DNA from: Bog-950 sp964620645
Lineage (GTDB): Bacteria; Bacteroidota; Bacteroidia; Chitinophagales; LD1
Direction: 5' to 3'
NCBI GenBank assembly: GCA_964620645.1
Contig: CAZUHU010000001.1
Location: 1-64,000 of the forward strand
Length of the DNA stretch: 64,000 nt
Position 1 is the first letter of the stretch. Every line of letters begins with the position of its first letter. Made by a program: the position numbers and the translations under genes. This document shows positions 15,955 to 25,087 of this stretch, piece after piece. The notes beneath the pieces are model-generated. The model was not told the origin of the DNA. It saw only the letters and a program-made list of their open reading frames with translations, and did not search any database.

Positions 15955-17784
15955 TTACCCCTTAAGGAAATAAACCTTCATCTTACCTTTCCCCTTTACT
16001 TCAATCACCTCCCGCTCCTCAAATTCAAATTTGTGTTGCAATAATTGCTTTACCTCTTCAGTAACCTGAATTTTCTCAGGCATGCCGTGGCTTTCCATGC
16101 GGCTGGCTGTGTTTACCGTATCTCCCCAAAGGTCGTAGACATATTTATTCTTACCAAGCACCCCGGCAACAACTTCCCCGCTGTGTAATCCTATACGTAG
16201 CCTTATCTCGCCTGTTGGATATGCTTCTGTTATCTTCTCATTCATGGCAAGCGCCATAGCTGCCATACGTTCAGCATGGTCGGCACAGGGCTCGGGCAAC
16301 CCCGCCACACACATATAGGCATCGCCTATAGTTTTAATTTTTTCTACATCATACGTATTGGCTAACTCATCAAACATTTGAAATAAGCGGTTAAGATGTT
16401 TAGCCAGTTCATGTACCGGCATTCCTTTACTCCAGCTGGTAAACCCTACTATGTCCGCAAACAAAACCGTTACACTTTCATAACGTTCTATTATATCCTC
16501 GTCTCCCTTCCGTATCCGGTCAGCAATTTGTCTCGGTAAAATATTGTGCAGTATCCTATCGGTTACCTCCTTTTCGCGCACGGTTATGGCCAACTCCTTT
16601 TCCGCCTCAAAACTTGCAATCTTGTTATGAGATTCATGATTACTGATCTCTTTATCCAATTGCACATATCGCTTCTGAAATTTATAGGCTGCTTCCCACT
16701 TTGCCATTGTTTCATTCAGCGTACAAAGCGCCTGGTAGATTTCGCGGGCTTCCCATAGCAAACCGTTTTTTTCAGCAATACCTAAACCCTGCAGGTAAAA
16801 GCTTTCTGCCTTGTGATAATCTCTTCCGTTAAAATCTTCTGCTTTAAAAAGGTTACCAAGTGTAAGCAGGGCAAACACATGCGGCTGCACCAGGTTAAAC
16901 TTCTCACATAGCTCAAGCCCCTTGTTCAAATAGGTTTCTGCCGCTTGGTACTTGTGTCTTTGCAGGTGTAATGAGCCCAGGTTCGGAAAAATCTCCGCTT
17001 CCAGTTCCTTGTAACCCATTTCCTCTGCCAGTTCAAGGGCGGCTTCAAAGCTGGCTAACGACTCATCCTGCTTATTCATTTTTCCATATACCTGGCCAAG
17101 TATCAGCAGGGAGTCAGCATATGGTTGCGGCAAATTTGCCAGCTTATAATTAGCAGCGGTCTTGTTAGCATACTCAAGAGCCTTCTCCGTATTCTCAAGG
17201 TTAAAATAAAGTGCGCACAGGTTACTGCTTGCCATCGCTATTTCAGCGGGTTCGTTGCGTAGTTCTAAAATACTGAGCGCTTTTTGCATAACCTTCAGTG
17301 CAGGGGCATATTGACCCTTGGTGATAAGGTTAGTGGCCAACATACTGTAGGCACCGCCCAGCTTATCCTGCAGGTCATGTTCCTCGCACCACGCTATCAG
17401 CTCGCGGGCACATGCTTCGGCACTATCCAGGTCGCTAATGCGGCGGTAAAGCATCGAAAGGTTCCGTAAAGCAGAGGCAACTTCCGGTTTTACATTATGT
17501 TCTTTAAAAATAGTCAGTGCTTCCTTTATCCCCGCAAGCGCCTTATTAAAGTCCTTTTCGTGGTTTGACCCTATAGTCAAAAGGGCCTTAGCTTTGCCCG
17601 GCCAATAGCCTAAAATCGGGGCTTCTACGGCGGCTTGTTGCGCCAGTTGCAGCGATCTGGCCTTATCGGAATTAACGATTTTGATAGAAAGCTGATTTAA
17701 CAAATCTATCTTAGCCGTACCTGTGGTGCCGGCCAATAGCTCCTCCAACTCCTCAATAGATAGTTTAAATAAATCCGACTTCAT
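15955..17784 (-). CDS. adenylate/guanylate cyclase with N-terminal TPR array
   Basis: At 609 residues the protein has about ten tetratricopeptide-like helix pairs (residues 30-390), a short coiled region (about 390-430) and a class III nucleotide cyclase domain (437-609). The metal-binding Asp residues are in VLFADIVGF and KTIGDAY, the Lys of EKIKTIGD and Asp of VYDLWGDTVN suggest ATP as substrate, and N-T-A-S-R supplies the transition-state Asn and Arg. All catalytic positions appear filled, so it should make cAMP. There is no membrane segment. The aquaporin gene follows after 38 bases on the same strand. Confidence 0.93.
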   Translation of the reverse strand: MKSDLFKLSIEELEELLAGTTGTAKIDLLNQLSIKIVNSDKARSLQLAQQAAVEAPILGYWPGKAKALLTIGSNHEKDFNKALAGIKEALTIFKEHNVKPEVASALRNLSMLYRRISDLDSAEACARELIAWCEEHDLQDKLGGAYSMLATNLITKGQYAPALKVMQKALSILELRNEPAEIAMASSNLCALYFNLENTEKALEYANKTAANYKLANLPQPYADSLLILGQVYGKMNKQDESLASFEAALELAEEMGYKELEAEIFPNLGSLHLQRHKYQAAETYLNKGLELCEKFNLVQPHVFALLTLGNLFKAEDFNGRDYHKAESFYLQGLGIAEKNGLLWEAREIYQALCTLNETMAKWEAAYKFQKRYVQLDKEISNHESHNKIASFEAEKELAITVREKEVTDRILHNILPRQIADRIRKGDEDIIERYESVTVLFADIVGFTSWSKGMPVHELAKHLNRLFQMFDELANTYDVEKIKTIGDAYMCVAGLPEPCADHAERMAAMALAMNEKITEAYPTGEIRLRIGLHSGEVVAGVLGKNKYVYDLWGDTVNTASRMESHGMPEKIQVTEEVKQLLQHKFEFEEREVIEVKGKGKMKVYFLKG

Positions 17785-17869
17785 CTGTCAGCAACTAAGG
17801 TGCGCAAAAAGTGCTGTTTCAAAAATTAATTTCTGCCCAAATTATATGCCACCGGGTGCTTAAAAAAAA

Positions 17870-17901
17870 TTGGTAATGCCATTCTTTTCCCTTTACCTTT
17901 G
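17870..17901 (+). promoter_or_regulatory. kup promoter (Bacteroidota type)
   Basis: TTG at 17870-17872 and TACCTTTG at 17894-17901 are separated by 21 bases. The box is an exact match to TAnnTTTG. The predicted transcript would start near 17907 and carry a leader of about 90 bases with a short upstream reading frame. Confidence 0.7.
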
Positions 17902-17918
17902 CATTCGTTAACATTTCT

Positions 17919-17999
17919 ATGAATTCTACCTGCGAAGGCGACTGTATTCTGAGTAACTTCTTCATCCCCTTTCCCTCACCAACTAACTTTTGTAACTAA
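17919..17999 (+). CDS. possible 26-residue leader peptide upstream of kup
   Basis: An ATG at 17919 opens a 26-codon frame (product begins MNSTCEGDCILSNFF) whose TAA stop at 17997-17999 shares its last base with the kup ATG (TAATG). Both the position between a consensus promoter and the gene, and the exact stop/start overlap, suggest translational coupling. The peptide has three cysteines and no recognised match. Chance remains possible for a frame this short. Confidence 0.35.
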   Translation: MNSTCEGDCILSNFFIPFPSPTNFCN

Positions 18000-19960
18000 T
18001 GGGTAATGATAAACGCGGCCATGGCTTGCCATTGTCAGCCGCTGGCGTATTGATAACCTTGGGTATCATTTTCGGTGATATTGGAACTTCCCCTATCTAC
18101 GTGATGAATGCGATAATAAGCAGCCACAACGTAACTCCGGACCTGATTTTAGGTGGCCTCAGTTGTGTGTTTTGGACATTGCTTATTATAACTACCGTAA
18201 AGTATGTTTTCCTGGCTTTAAATGCTGATAACAAAGGCGAGGGTGGAATATTTGCCCTGTATGCTTTGGTGCGCCGCTACAAAGTAACCTGGACCATTTT
18301 CCCCGCTGTTATCGGTTGCGCTTCTCTTATAGCAGATGGATTTATCACACCTCCCATTTCCATCTCATCGGCGGTTGAGGGTTTGCGGATAATTAACCCT
18401 GATATTACAGGCAGAGAAGTAGAGTTATGTGTAATAGGCATTCTTACACTTTTGTTTGTATTTCAACAATTCGGCACCCGTATAGTGGGTGGCATTTTCG
18501 GCCCGGTAATGACCATATGGTTTATAATGATAGGCATACTGGGCGCCAACCAAATCTTTGCCTTCCCCGAAGTACTTAAGGCGGTAAACCCCATGTATGC
18601 CTTTAACTTGCTGGCTAAATACCCCGGCGGTTTTTGGCTGTTGGGGGCGGTGTTCCTCTGCACCACCGGGGGCGAGGCGCTTTATTCAGACCTCGGCCAC
18701 TGTGGCAAGAGCAACATACGCGTAAGCTGGAGCTTTGTGCTTATCATGCTTATGCTTTGTTACTTTGGCCAGGCGGCTTATTTGCTTAAAAACTGGAATG
18801 GCGCGCATTGGCCTGAAGGTAAATCCGCCTTCTATTCCCTAATGCCTGACTGGTGGTTACCTTTCGGTATAGCCATAGCAACTTTGGCAACAATCATCGC
18901 GTCGCAGGCATTAATTACAGGTTGTTTTACCCTGGTAAACGAAGCCATGAAACTGCGCCTGTGGCCGAACCTAAAGGTTATTTACCCTACCACTCACCAG
19001 GGGCAGATGTACATTCCCGGCATCAACTGGTTCCTGTTTTTTGGCTGTATTGCAGTAGTGCTCATGTTTCACGAATCAAGAAATATGGAAGCGGCCTACG
19101 GCCTGGCTATCACCATTAATATGCTGATGACCACTTTACTGCTTACCTACTTAATGTTTGTGCAGCGGCGCAACCCACTTATCGTATGGGGTATTCCGTT
19201 AGTGTTTTTAACTATAGAAGGAACCTTCTTTGTTTCTAACCTGTTTAAGTTTACCAATGGCGGTTGGTTTACCGTGCTTATTGCCGCCTGCCTTTTCTTC
19301 GGTATGTGGATTTTCTACCAGGCACGTCTGTTACGTAAAAAGCACATTGAGTTCGTTGAAATCAAAGACTATATCGCTCCGCTAAAGGATTTGATGCACG
19401 ATGAAACCATACCTAAGGAAGCCAACAACCTGGTGTATATGAGTATGGCCAACGATAAAAGTCATATTGACAGCAACATCATTTACTCTATCTTCCGCAA
19501 AAGGCCAAAGCGTGCAGATATCTATTGGTTTGTGCACGTTGATATTTCCAACGAGCCGTTTGGTGTTACATATGCTGTTGATACGATAGTGCCTCGCCGT
19601 ATTTTCTTCATCCGCTTAAACTTCGGTTTTAAGGTAGAGCATAAGGTTAACCTGATGTTCAATAAGATTGTTGAGGACATGGTTAAGAGCGGAGAGGTGG
19701 ATGAGTTATCACACTACCCCTCGTTACGTCAACACTCCATGCCGGCGGACTTTAAGTTTATACTGCTGAACACCCGCGTTGCCATTGACGATGCCCTTAC
19801 CCCCTATGAGCAATTTGTGGTTAAAGGCTACCGTTTTATTAAGAGTATATCTCTTTCTACAGCCGAAGATTTCGGGCTTGAGTTAACCAACGTGGAAGAA
19901 GAAACTGTACCGATCCGGATTGCGCCAAGCAGTAAGATCGAATTGCACCGCGTAAACTAA
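17999..19960 (+). CDS. kup: KUP-family potassium uptake protein
   Basis: A 653-residue potassium/proton symporter with about twelve membrane helices (residues 15-460) and a C-terminal cytosolic domain of about 190 residues. The family signature ITLGIIFGDIGTSPIYVMNA is near the N-terminus, and NKGEGGIFALYALV and GDEALYSDLG-like motifs (here GGEALYSDLGHCGKSN) follow. Kup proteins import K+ at low external concentration and in some bacteria are inhibited by c-di-AMP. A consensus promoter lies about 100 bases upstream. The gene converges with the acyltransferase gene. Confidence 0.95.
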   Translation: MGNDKRGHGLPLSAAGVLITLGIIFGDIGTSPIYVMNAIISSHNVTPDLILGGLSCVFWTLLIITTVKYVFLALNADNKGEGGIFALYALVRRYKVTWTIFPAVIGCASLIADGFITPPISISSAVEGLRIINPDITGREVELCVIGILTLLFVFQQFGTRIVGGIFGPVMTIWFIMIGILGANQIFAFPEVLKAVNPMYAFNLLAKYPGGFWLLGAVFLCTTGGEALYSDLGHCGKSNIRVSWSFVLIMLMLCYFGQAAYLLKNWNGAHWPEGKSAFYSLMPDWWLPFGIAIATLATIIASQALITGCFTLVNEAMKLRLWPNLKVIYPTTHQGQMYIPGINWFLFFGCIAVVLMFHESRNMEAAYGLAITINMLMTTLLLTYLMFVQRRNPLIVWGIPLVFLTIEGTFFVSNLFKFTNGGWFTVLIAACLFFGMWIFYQARLLRKKHIEFVEIKDYIAPLKDLMHDETIPKEANNLVYMSMANDKSHIDSNIIYSIFRKRPKRADIYWFVHVDISNEPFGVTYAVDTIVPRRIFFIRLNFGFKVEHKVNLMFNKIVEDMVKSGEVDELSHYPSLRQHSMPADFKFILLNTRVAIDDALTPYEQFVVKGYRFIKSISLSTAEDFGLELTNVEEETVPIRIAPSSKIELHRVN

Positions 19961-19977
19961 AAAGGACCGGCTGATAC

Positions 19978-20517
19978 TTAACGCACTCCTTTTTCGGGGT
20001 GCTTGCCCTTAAACTGGCGGTAGTAATTTTTTATTTCCACCATATCCTTTTCTATATCGCCTGTTGGATAAAATGTGGGCCCAATACCTACTACTTTGCG
20101 CTCAAAATCTATGTAACCTAACACAATGGGCACCTGCGCCTTTAAAGCAATGTAGTAGAAACCCGTGCGCCACTTTTCTACGTAAGCACGGGTGCCTTCA
20201 GGCGCGAGGGCTAAAATCATTTCATCCCTTTCTTTAAAAAGCTGTACTGCCTGGTCAACCACATTGTGGCTGCTGAAACGGTCCACCGGCACACCGCCTA
20301 AATACCTTAACAAATTACCCAACGGAAATTTGAACAGCTCCATTTTACCGAAGAAGGTAATTTTCAAATCCCACAATAAAATTGCGCTAAGGCCAAACAC
20401 AACATCCCAGCCGCTGGTGTGCGGCGCTCCAATAGCTACAAATTTTTTAAGGGGTGGTATCTGGCCTTCGGTCTTCCAACCAAAGAACCAGTAAATTACC
20501 CGGGCTATAAATTTCAT
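19978..20517 (-). CDS. PlsC-like lysophospholipid/glycerol acyltransferase
   Basis: A 179-residue protein with the H-x4-D catalytic motif (HTSGWD) and the PEGTR motif of the LPLAT/PlsC acyltransferase superfamily. There is a single hydrophobic N-terminal stretch (FIARVIYWFFGW) and a further one at the FGLSAILLW segment. It is shorter than standard PlsC (about 240 residues), as are many accessory members. The start is taken as the ATG at 20517; the in-frame TTG at 20541 is less likely. Acceptor lipid unknown. Confidence 0.85.
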   Translation of the reverse strand: MKFIARVIYWFFGWKTEGQIPPLKKFVAIGAPHTSGWDVVFGLSAILLWDLKITFFGKMELFKFPLGNLLRYLGGVPVDRFSSHNVVDQAVQLFKERDEMILALAPEGTRAYVEKWRTGFYYIALKAQVPIVLGYIDFERKVVGIGPTFYPTGDIEKDMVEIKNYYRQFKGKHPEKGVR

Positions 20518-20609
20518 ATATCCATGGTGCAGGTTATGCAAAGCACCAACAATTATCAGAAAAATAAGGTGTGTAGTAAAACTTATTTTATGATAACTGC
20601 ATTAGCGGT

Positions 20610-21839
20610 TTACAACTCAGTAAACTTCAGACGGCGAACCTTCCAGCGGAAACGCAGCAGTAATAAAGTAGCCGACAGGCTTAAACCTATAATAAAGGCA
20701 ATCCAAAAACCGTTTACTCCCAGGCTTGTTTTAAACGCAAGAAAATACCCCAGTGGCACCATAATAACCCAATACGTAATNNNNNNNNNNNNNNNNNNNN
20801 NNNNNNNNNNNNNNNNNNNNNNNNNNNNNNNNNNNNNNNNNNNNNNNNNNNNNNNNNNNNNNNNNNNNNNNNNNNNNNNNACTACCCGGCCGCTTAAGCG
20901 CACATCCTCTTTATCGCGCGCACCAAAGGCATAGCCGGTCATAATAGTGCCCGCGCCGCTAAGGCCGTTAGCCACCATAAAAGTAGCGCTGGCAAGGCCA
21001 ATAACAATCTGGTGCGAGGCCAAGCTGTTTACGCTAAGCCAACCGCTCATAATCTGTGTAAAGCAAAATGCCGCTACTTCAAAAAAACTCATAAGGCCGG
21101 CAGGCACCCCCAGCTTTATTATCTCAGGGGCAAAACTGCGGCTCTTATCGCCCATTTCATTGTATTCCCTGCGCAGCCTGCGTATGTCTTTATCCCACCA
21201 TATATATAAGAACATACAGCCTGCCATAGCAAAGCGCGATGAAGCGGTTGCAATAGCAGCGCCCTCCAGCCCCAGCCTTGGGAAACCCCAGTTGCCGTTA
21301 ATAAGCAGAAAGTTCAAGAAGATGTTCAGCAACAGGCCGCCCAGGCTAAGCACCATGCCTACTTTAGTTTTCTTCATGCCGTCAGTAAACTGCTTGCCGC
21401 AGGTATAAAAAATAAGCGCTATGGTGCCCAGGTTCAGCAGGCGCAGATATTTAAAAGCATGATCCTGCACCACTTTATCCTGTTGAAAGATGTCTAAATG
21501 AAAAATGGCGCCGTAGGTTATGGCAGTAAACAACACCGCAACCACCAGGCTAACCTTTACAGCCGAGCGCAGCACGCCAATGGCTTTCCAGCCGTTCTTT
21601 TCGCCAAAAGCTTCGCTAACCAAAGGCGCTACCGAAAAAAGTACGCCCATTCCCAATAGGTTTATTACCCAGTACACATTGTTGCCAAAGCCGCAGGCAG
21701 CTATATAATCGGCGCCAAGGCCGCCTATTTGTACATTATCGAAAACGCCCATTAATACCTGGCCCAGTTGGCCGGCCATCATAGGCAAGGCAAGGCTTAT
21801 AGCCTGTGCTGCTTTCTGTTTGTAGGTATTGCTGAACAT
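20610..21839 (-). CDS. MATE-family efflux transporter, interrupted by a scaffold gap
   Basis: The N-terminal part (from the ATG at 21839) has about eight helices of the MATE/NorM fold (LALPMMAGQLGQVLMGVFDNV, FGFG-like CGFGNNVYWV, LNIFLNFLLINGNWGFPRLG, TMTGYAFGARDKEDVR). It then breaks at the N run 20781-20880. The C-terminal part has the last two helices (ITYWVIMVPLGYF and GFWIAFIIGLSLS). Helices nine and ten, about 75-80 residues, are missing, which is more than the 33 codons the N run allows. It should export cations or drugs against H+ or Na+. Confidence 0.85.
   Translation of the reverse strand: MFSNTYKQKAAQAISLALPMMAGQLGQVLMGVFDNVQIGGLGADYIAACGFGNNVYWVINLLGMGVLFSVAPLVSEAFGEKNGWKAIGVLRSAVKVSLVVAVLFTAITYGAIFHLDIFQQDKVVQDHAFKYLRLLNLGTIALIFYTCGKQFTDGMKKTKVGMVLSLGGLLLNIFLNFLLINGNWGFPRLGLEGAAIATASSRFAMAGCMFLYIWWDKDIRRLRREYNEMGDKSRSFAPEIIKLGVPAGLMSFFEVAAFCFTQIMSGWLSVNSLASHQIVIGLASATFMVANGLSGAGTIMTGYAFGARDKEDVRLSGRVXXXXXXXXXXXXXXXXXXXXXXXXXXXXXXXXXXITYWVIMVPLGYFLAFKTSLGVNGFWIAFIIGLSLSATLLLLRFRWKVRRLKFTEL
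20781..20880. other. assembly gap (100 N)
   Basis: A run of exactly 100 N inside the MATE gene. The length is the usual placeholder for an unknown distance. Both flanks encode MATE segments on the same strand. Confidence 0.98.
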
Positions 21840-21920
21840 TGGTTTTAGTATTTACTCTGTTTAAATCATGGCTTTAATCCGTTATACCTGCTCCATGCAG
21901 GCATCGGCATTAAGGCAAAC

Positions 21921-21952
21921 AAAAAAGCCCGTAAGGCTTGGGCCAAACGGGC
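21921..21952 (-). terminator. intrinsic terminator of yceD-rpmF
   Basis: On the minus strand GCCCGT and ACGGGC form a stem around a 14-base loop, followed by six T residues (21926-21921). It lies 26 bases after the rpmF stop, in the right orientation. Confidence 0.75.
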
Positions 21953-21977
21953 GAAATATATTTAAAGCTATTGCTTG

Positions 21978-22166
21978 TTATTTCTGCGTTTTATCTACCA
22001 GTACTTTGCCGCGATAGTAAAGCTTTCCTTCGCTTTCGTGTGCGCGGTGAAGTTGGTGAGCTTCGCCCGTAGTTTGGTCTACTCCTGTTGTAGGCGCTAC
22101 TGCCTTGTAGTGTGTTCTTCTCTTATCTCTTCTTGCTTTCGAGATTCTATGTTTAGGATGTGGCAT
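21978..22166 (-). CDS. rpmF: 50S ribosomal protein L32
   Basis: A 62-residue basic protein beginning MPHPKHRISKARRDKRRTHYKA, a clear L32. It lacks the four zinc-binding cysteines and so is the C-minus form, as is usual in Bacteroidota. It lies 40 bases after yceD, with which it is conventionally co-transcribed, and is followed by an intrinsic terminator. Confidence 0.96.
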   Translation of the reverse strand: MPHPKHRISKARRDKRRTHYKAVAPTTGVDQTTGEAHQLHRAHESEGKLYYRGKVLVDKTQK

Positions 22167-22205
22167 GACGCTAAATTTTAATTATTGTTTGTTTATTGTT
22201 TTAAG

Positions 22206-22736
22206 CTATTGGTCCTTTATTTTTTTAAGTGCTGCCCAGCGTGGATCAATTTCGCCGTCATCGGCCTTCTTTTGTCCATCCAGGTATTTAAGCACCTCCT
22301 TGTTACACTGCGGCTCTTCGCCGGGCTTTTTACAACCCCAACGCTGCATGGGCAAACAAAGCACTATGTATTCGTAAATTAACTGCGATACATCAATGAT
22401 TGTTTCATCGCGGCTTATAAAGATAACTTCATCCTCATCAGCCAGGCTGGCGGCGTTTTCCGAAAATTTGATGTAGCAGGTATAATCCCCGAAAATCTCC
22501 TTATCGAAAGGCACCAGGCAACGGTCACATTCTGTACGAACGGCCCCGTCAATGTAAAAGTTCAAAATAAAGAACGTCTCCTTCTTCTCAAATTCCAGCT
22601 TCACCTTCACCTTGCAGTCATGGATGGGCGCATCTTCAAAATGCTGAAAAAACTTCCCATCAATGTCGTACTCAAATTTATGAATACCAACTTTAAGACC
22701 TACATAGGGAATCTCAAACTCCCTCAAACCTTTCAC
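22206..22736 (-). CDS. yceD: YceD family protein (DUF177)
   Basis: A 176-residue protein with the YceD domain: a CDRCLVPF motif at about residues 73-80, preceded by a beta-rich N-terminal half and followed by an acidic stretch. A C-terminal segment with paired cysteines (GCKKPGEEPQC) follows. The family is linked to 50S ribosome or 23S rRNA accumulation and is normally encoded directly before rpmF, as here. The start is GTG at 22736, since an in-frame stop precedes it and no ATG is available upstream. Confidence 0.92.
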   Translation of the reverse strand: MKGLREFEIPYVGLKVGIHKFEYDIDGKFFQHFEDAPIHDCKVKVKLEFEKKETFFILNFYIDGAVRTECDRCLVPFDKEIFGDYTCYIKFSENAASLADEDEVIFISRDETIIDVSQLIYEYIVLCLPMQRWGCKKPGEEPQCNKEVLKYLDGQKKADDGEIDPRWAALKKIKDQ

Positions 22737-22819
22737 GCAACAGAATTTATAGTGATGCTACCGGCTATAACTTCCTCGTTTTCAAACAACTTTGTGACAG
22801 CTTTCGCGAAAAAGGACGG

Positions 22820-22849
22820 CAAAGATAGCAAAAGCAAGGGAAAATGCAA
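22820..22849 (-). promoter_or_regulatory. yceD-rpmF promoter (Bacteroidota type)
   Basis: On the minus strand, TTG at 22849-22847 and TATCTTTG at 22827-22820 are separated by 19 bases, the preferred spacing. The leader to the GTG start at 22736 would be about 75 bases. Confidence 0.75.
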
Positions 22850-22887
22850 GGGGTTGGCTACCCCTGAAGGGAATTGTAAACTACCCC

Positions 22888-23787
22888 TTACTTTCCTTCC
22901 TGGGCCTTTAGCTGGCCTCTTAGGGTTTTCGCCCGTAAATCGGGGCCGTTATGGCTCCAGCCGGGAGGCATAAAAATATACTTCAGCTTATTCATAAAGC
23001 CGGGGGCGTTCTTAACATCCTGCCAAAGGTCGTAATACTCGTGGCCGGCTATTTTAAACAGGTTATAAGTATGTATGTTCTTGGTTATGCCGTAAACCGG
23101 CTTCTCTTCATCCTTTTCTTCACTAAAGGTTCCGAAAAGGCGGTCCCAAATAATCAGTATACCCCCGTGGTTACGGTCAAGGTACCTTATGTTACTGGCG
23201 TGGTGCACGCGGTGATGGCTGGGGGTATTAAATATAAACTCAACCCAACGCGGTAGTTTATGGATAAGCTCAGTATGCGGCCAGTATTGATAAATAAGCG
23301 AAATGCTCATCATCATTAACATCATTAGCGGGTCAAAACCCAAAAGTGGCATCCATAACCACCAAATGTACTTATAAAGCTGCTCAGCCCAACTTTGGCG
23401 CAAGGCAGTAGCCAGGTTATAATGCACGCTGGAGTGGTGGTTAACATGCGCTGCCCACAATACGCGTATTTCATGACTTAAGCGATGGTGCCAGTAAAAG
23501 GTAAAATCATCAGCCAATACTATCAGCACCCAACTCCACCAATGCCAGCCGATTTCAAAAAGGCGGTATTGATAAATAATGCTGTAAGTGCCGTAAGCCA
23601 GGCCCTTCATAAGCACGTTAATTACCAACGAGCCAAGGCCCATGCCAATAGAAGCCAAAGCCTCTTTAGATTCATAAAGATGGCGCTGTTCCTTCCAGTT
23701 AACGTAAAGCTCTATGGAAATAAGAATAAGGAAGAACGGAATGGCGTAAACGACAGGGTCGCTTTCAACCGGCATTAACTTGAACAT
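22888..23787 (-). CDS. sterol desaturase / fatty acid hydroxylase family protein
   Basis: A 299-residue polytopic protein with the diiron His motifs of the superfamily: FYWHHRLSHE, HVNHHSSVHYN and FNTPSHHRVHHASN with HGG following. Several helices surround these boxes. The family hydroxylates or desaturates lipids such as sterols, sphingolipid bases or carotenoids, and its substrate cannot be assigned. Its start is either 23787 or 23775, giving an overlap of 23 or 11 bases with the upstream paralogue. The two are thus transcribed together. Confidence 0.88.
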   Translation of the reverse strand: MFKLMPVESDPVVYAIPFFLILISIELYVNWKEQRHLYESKEALASIGMGLGSLVINVLMKGLAYGTYSIIYQYRLFEIGWHWWSWVLIVLADDFTFYWHHRLSHEIRVLWAAHVNHHSSVHYNLATALRQSWAEQLYKYIWWLWMPLLGFDPLMMLMMMSISLIYQYWPHTELIHKLPRWVEFIFNTPSHHRVHHASNIRYLDRNHGGILIIWDRLFGTFSEEKDEEKPVYGITKNIHTYNLFKIAGHEYYDLWQDVKNAPGFMNKLKYIFMPPGWSHNGPDLRAKTLRGQLKAQEGK

Positions 23788-25087
23788 CGTTCGTATTGTT
23801 GATTTTGAATTCGCGAATATACCTTGCCAGCCACAAAACCGAAACTACTGCGATAATTGCAGTAGCCACCGTTACAGGAATAAACGATGCTGATTGCCGA
23901 AACAGGAAGCCCACCACAGCAACCAGGCCTGCCAGCCTTAACACCTCAAGCAATGGAGCCCAGCTTTTGCGTTCAAAAATCCCCCCGATGTTTAATAGGG
24001 CAAGCGTTATTAGAGAGGCCAGCATAGTTTTAAGCAACCAACTTTCAGCAATTGGGCCCTTAGAACTTGTAATTAAAAAAGCCGTTGCACCGATAAGCAC
24101 AATTATAAACTGGGCCAAAATATAGTAGTTAAGCCCCGGTGAAATTTCAGTATCGTATTTATGGAAGGTTTGCGGGCTAACCTCTTTAAACTCTTCTTCC
24201 CCGCCCAGTTCCTTAGGCTTCCATCCCGGCATTTTTATCAGCATTAGCACGCCATCTTTTATCCTGTGCACTTTAAACACATCAACAAATAGCTGTATCC
24301 AGTATTCAAAGTTTACCCAAAGCGGGTTCCAACTATTGGGCTGCTTGGTAATGCCATACACCACTTCTTCCTCCTCTGCCTGAAAGGTGCCGAACATTCT
24401 GTCAAAAATAATTAGCGTACCGCCGTGGTTCTTATCAATGTATTTAGGGTTAACGCCATGGTGCACCCTGTGGTGGCTGGGCGTATTAAAAACATACTCA
24501 AAAGCAGGGTGCATTTTGTCTATCAGCTTAGTGTGTATCCAAAACTGGTAAAGGGTTTGTAAGGAGGCTACAGTAATAAACATCTCGGGCGAAAAGCCGA
24601 TAACCGCCAGCGGAAGATAAAACGCCCAACTAAAAGCACCTTGTAAAGCAGCCTGTCGCAGGGCAACGGTTAGGTTATATTCTTCGCTTTGGTGATGCAC
24701 TACGTGGCTACCCCATAAAAAAGAAATTTCATGCGCCAGGCGATGAAACCAATAGTAAAAGAAATCAACCCCAATAAAAAGTAATGTTCCGATAACCAGG
24801 GTTCCGCTTATTCGCAAGGCCTGGGCACTAATTGCCGACGAAGACCCAACAAGGTTCACAAGCAGGTTACCATCAATGCGCCAAATAGAATGTTGATACA
24901 ACCACGTATAGCCTACAAAGGTAAAAGTGCGTAAAAAAACCTTGGCTACTTCCGAACTTATGCCGCAACTTAAGTTGGTGATAGCATCATTAAAGCGGTA
25001 ATAGCTCAATCCTTTCATCCGCGCTATAAGCACCTCAAGGCCTATAAGCAGAAAAAACACCGGGATGGAGTAAATAATGAGGCTCAT
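23765..25087 (-). CDS. sterol desaturase / fatty acid hydroxylase family protein, longer paralogue
   Basis: A 440-residue relative of the downstream gene. The His boxes are FYYWFHRLAHE, GSHVVHHQSEEYN and FNTPSHHRVHHGVNP, followed by NHGGTLIIFDRMFGTF. It has an extra C-terminal region of about 130 residues with three or four more helices that the 299-residue paralogue lacks. The pair looks like an old tandem duplication, with the same order of motifs and the same HHRVHH sequence. It should use O2 and a diiron centre on a membrane lipid. Confidence 0.88.
   Translation of the reverse strand: MSLIIYSIPVFFLLIGLEVLIARMKGLSYYRFNDAITNLSCGISSEVAKVFLRTFTFVGYTWLYQHSIWRIDGNLLVNLVGSSSAISAQALRISGTLVIGTLLFIGVDFFYYWFHRLAHEISFLWGSHVVHHQSEEYNLTVALRQAALQGAFSWAFYLPLAVIGFSPEMFITVASLQTLYQFWIHTKLIDKMHPAFEYVFNTPSHHRVHHGVNPKYIDKNHGGTLIIFDRMFGTFQAEEEEVVYGITKQPNSWNPLWVNFEYWIQLFVDVFKVHRIKDGVLMLIKMPGWKPKELGGEEEFKEVSPQTFHKYDTEISPGLNYYILAQFIIVLIGATAFLITSSKGPIAESWLLKTMLASLITLALLNIGGIFERKSWAPLLEVLRLAGLVAVVGFLFRQSASFIPVTVATAIIAVVSVLWLARYIREFKINNTNDVQVNAG

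Noticed and set aside
17785..17869. -7-like boxes upstream of the cyclase gene
   Set aside because: The best hits, such as TAATTTGG, deviate from TAnnTTTG and have no TTG at the right distance.
19959..19994. AAAAAGGA / TCCTTTTT inverted repeat after kup
   Set aside because: The 20-base loop and overlap with the acyltransferase coding sequence make a terminator doubtful.
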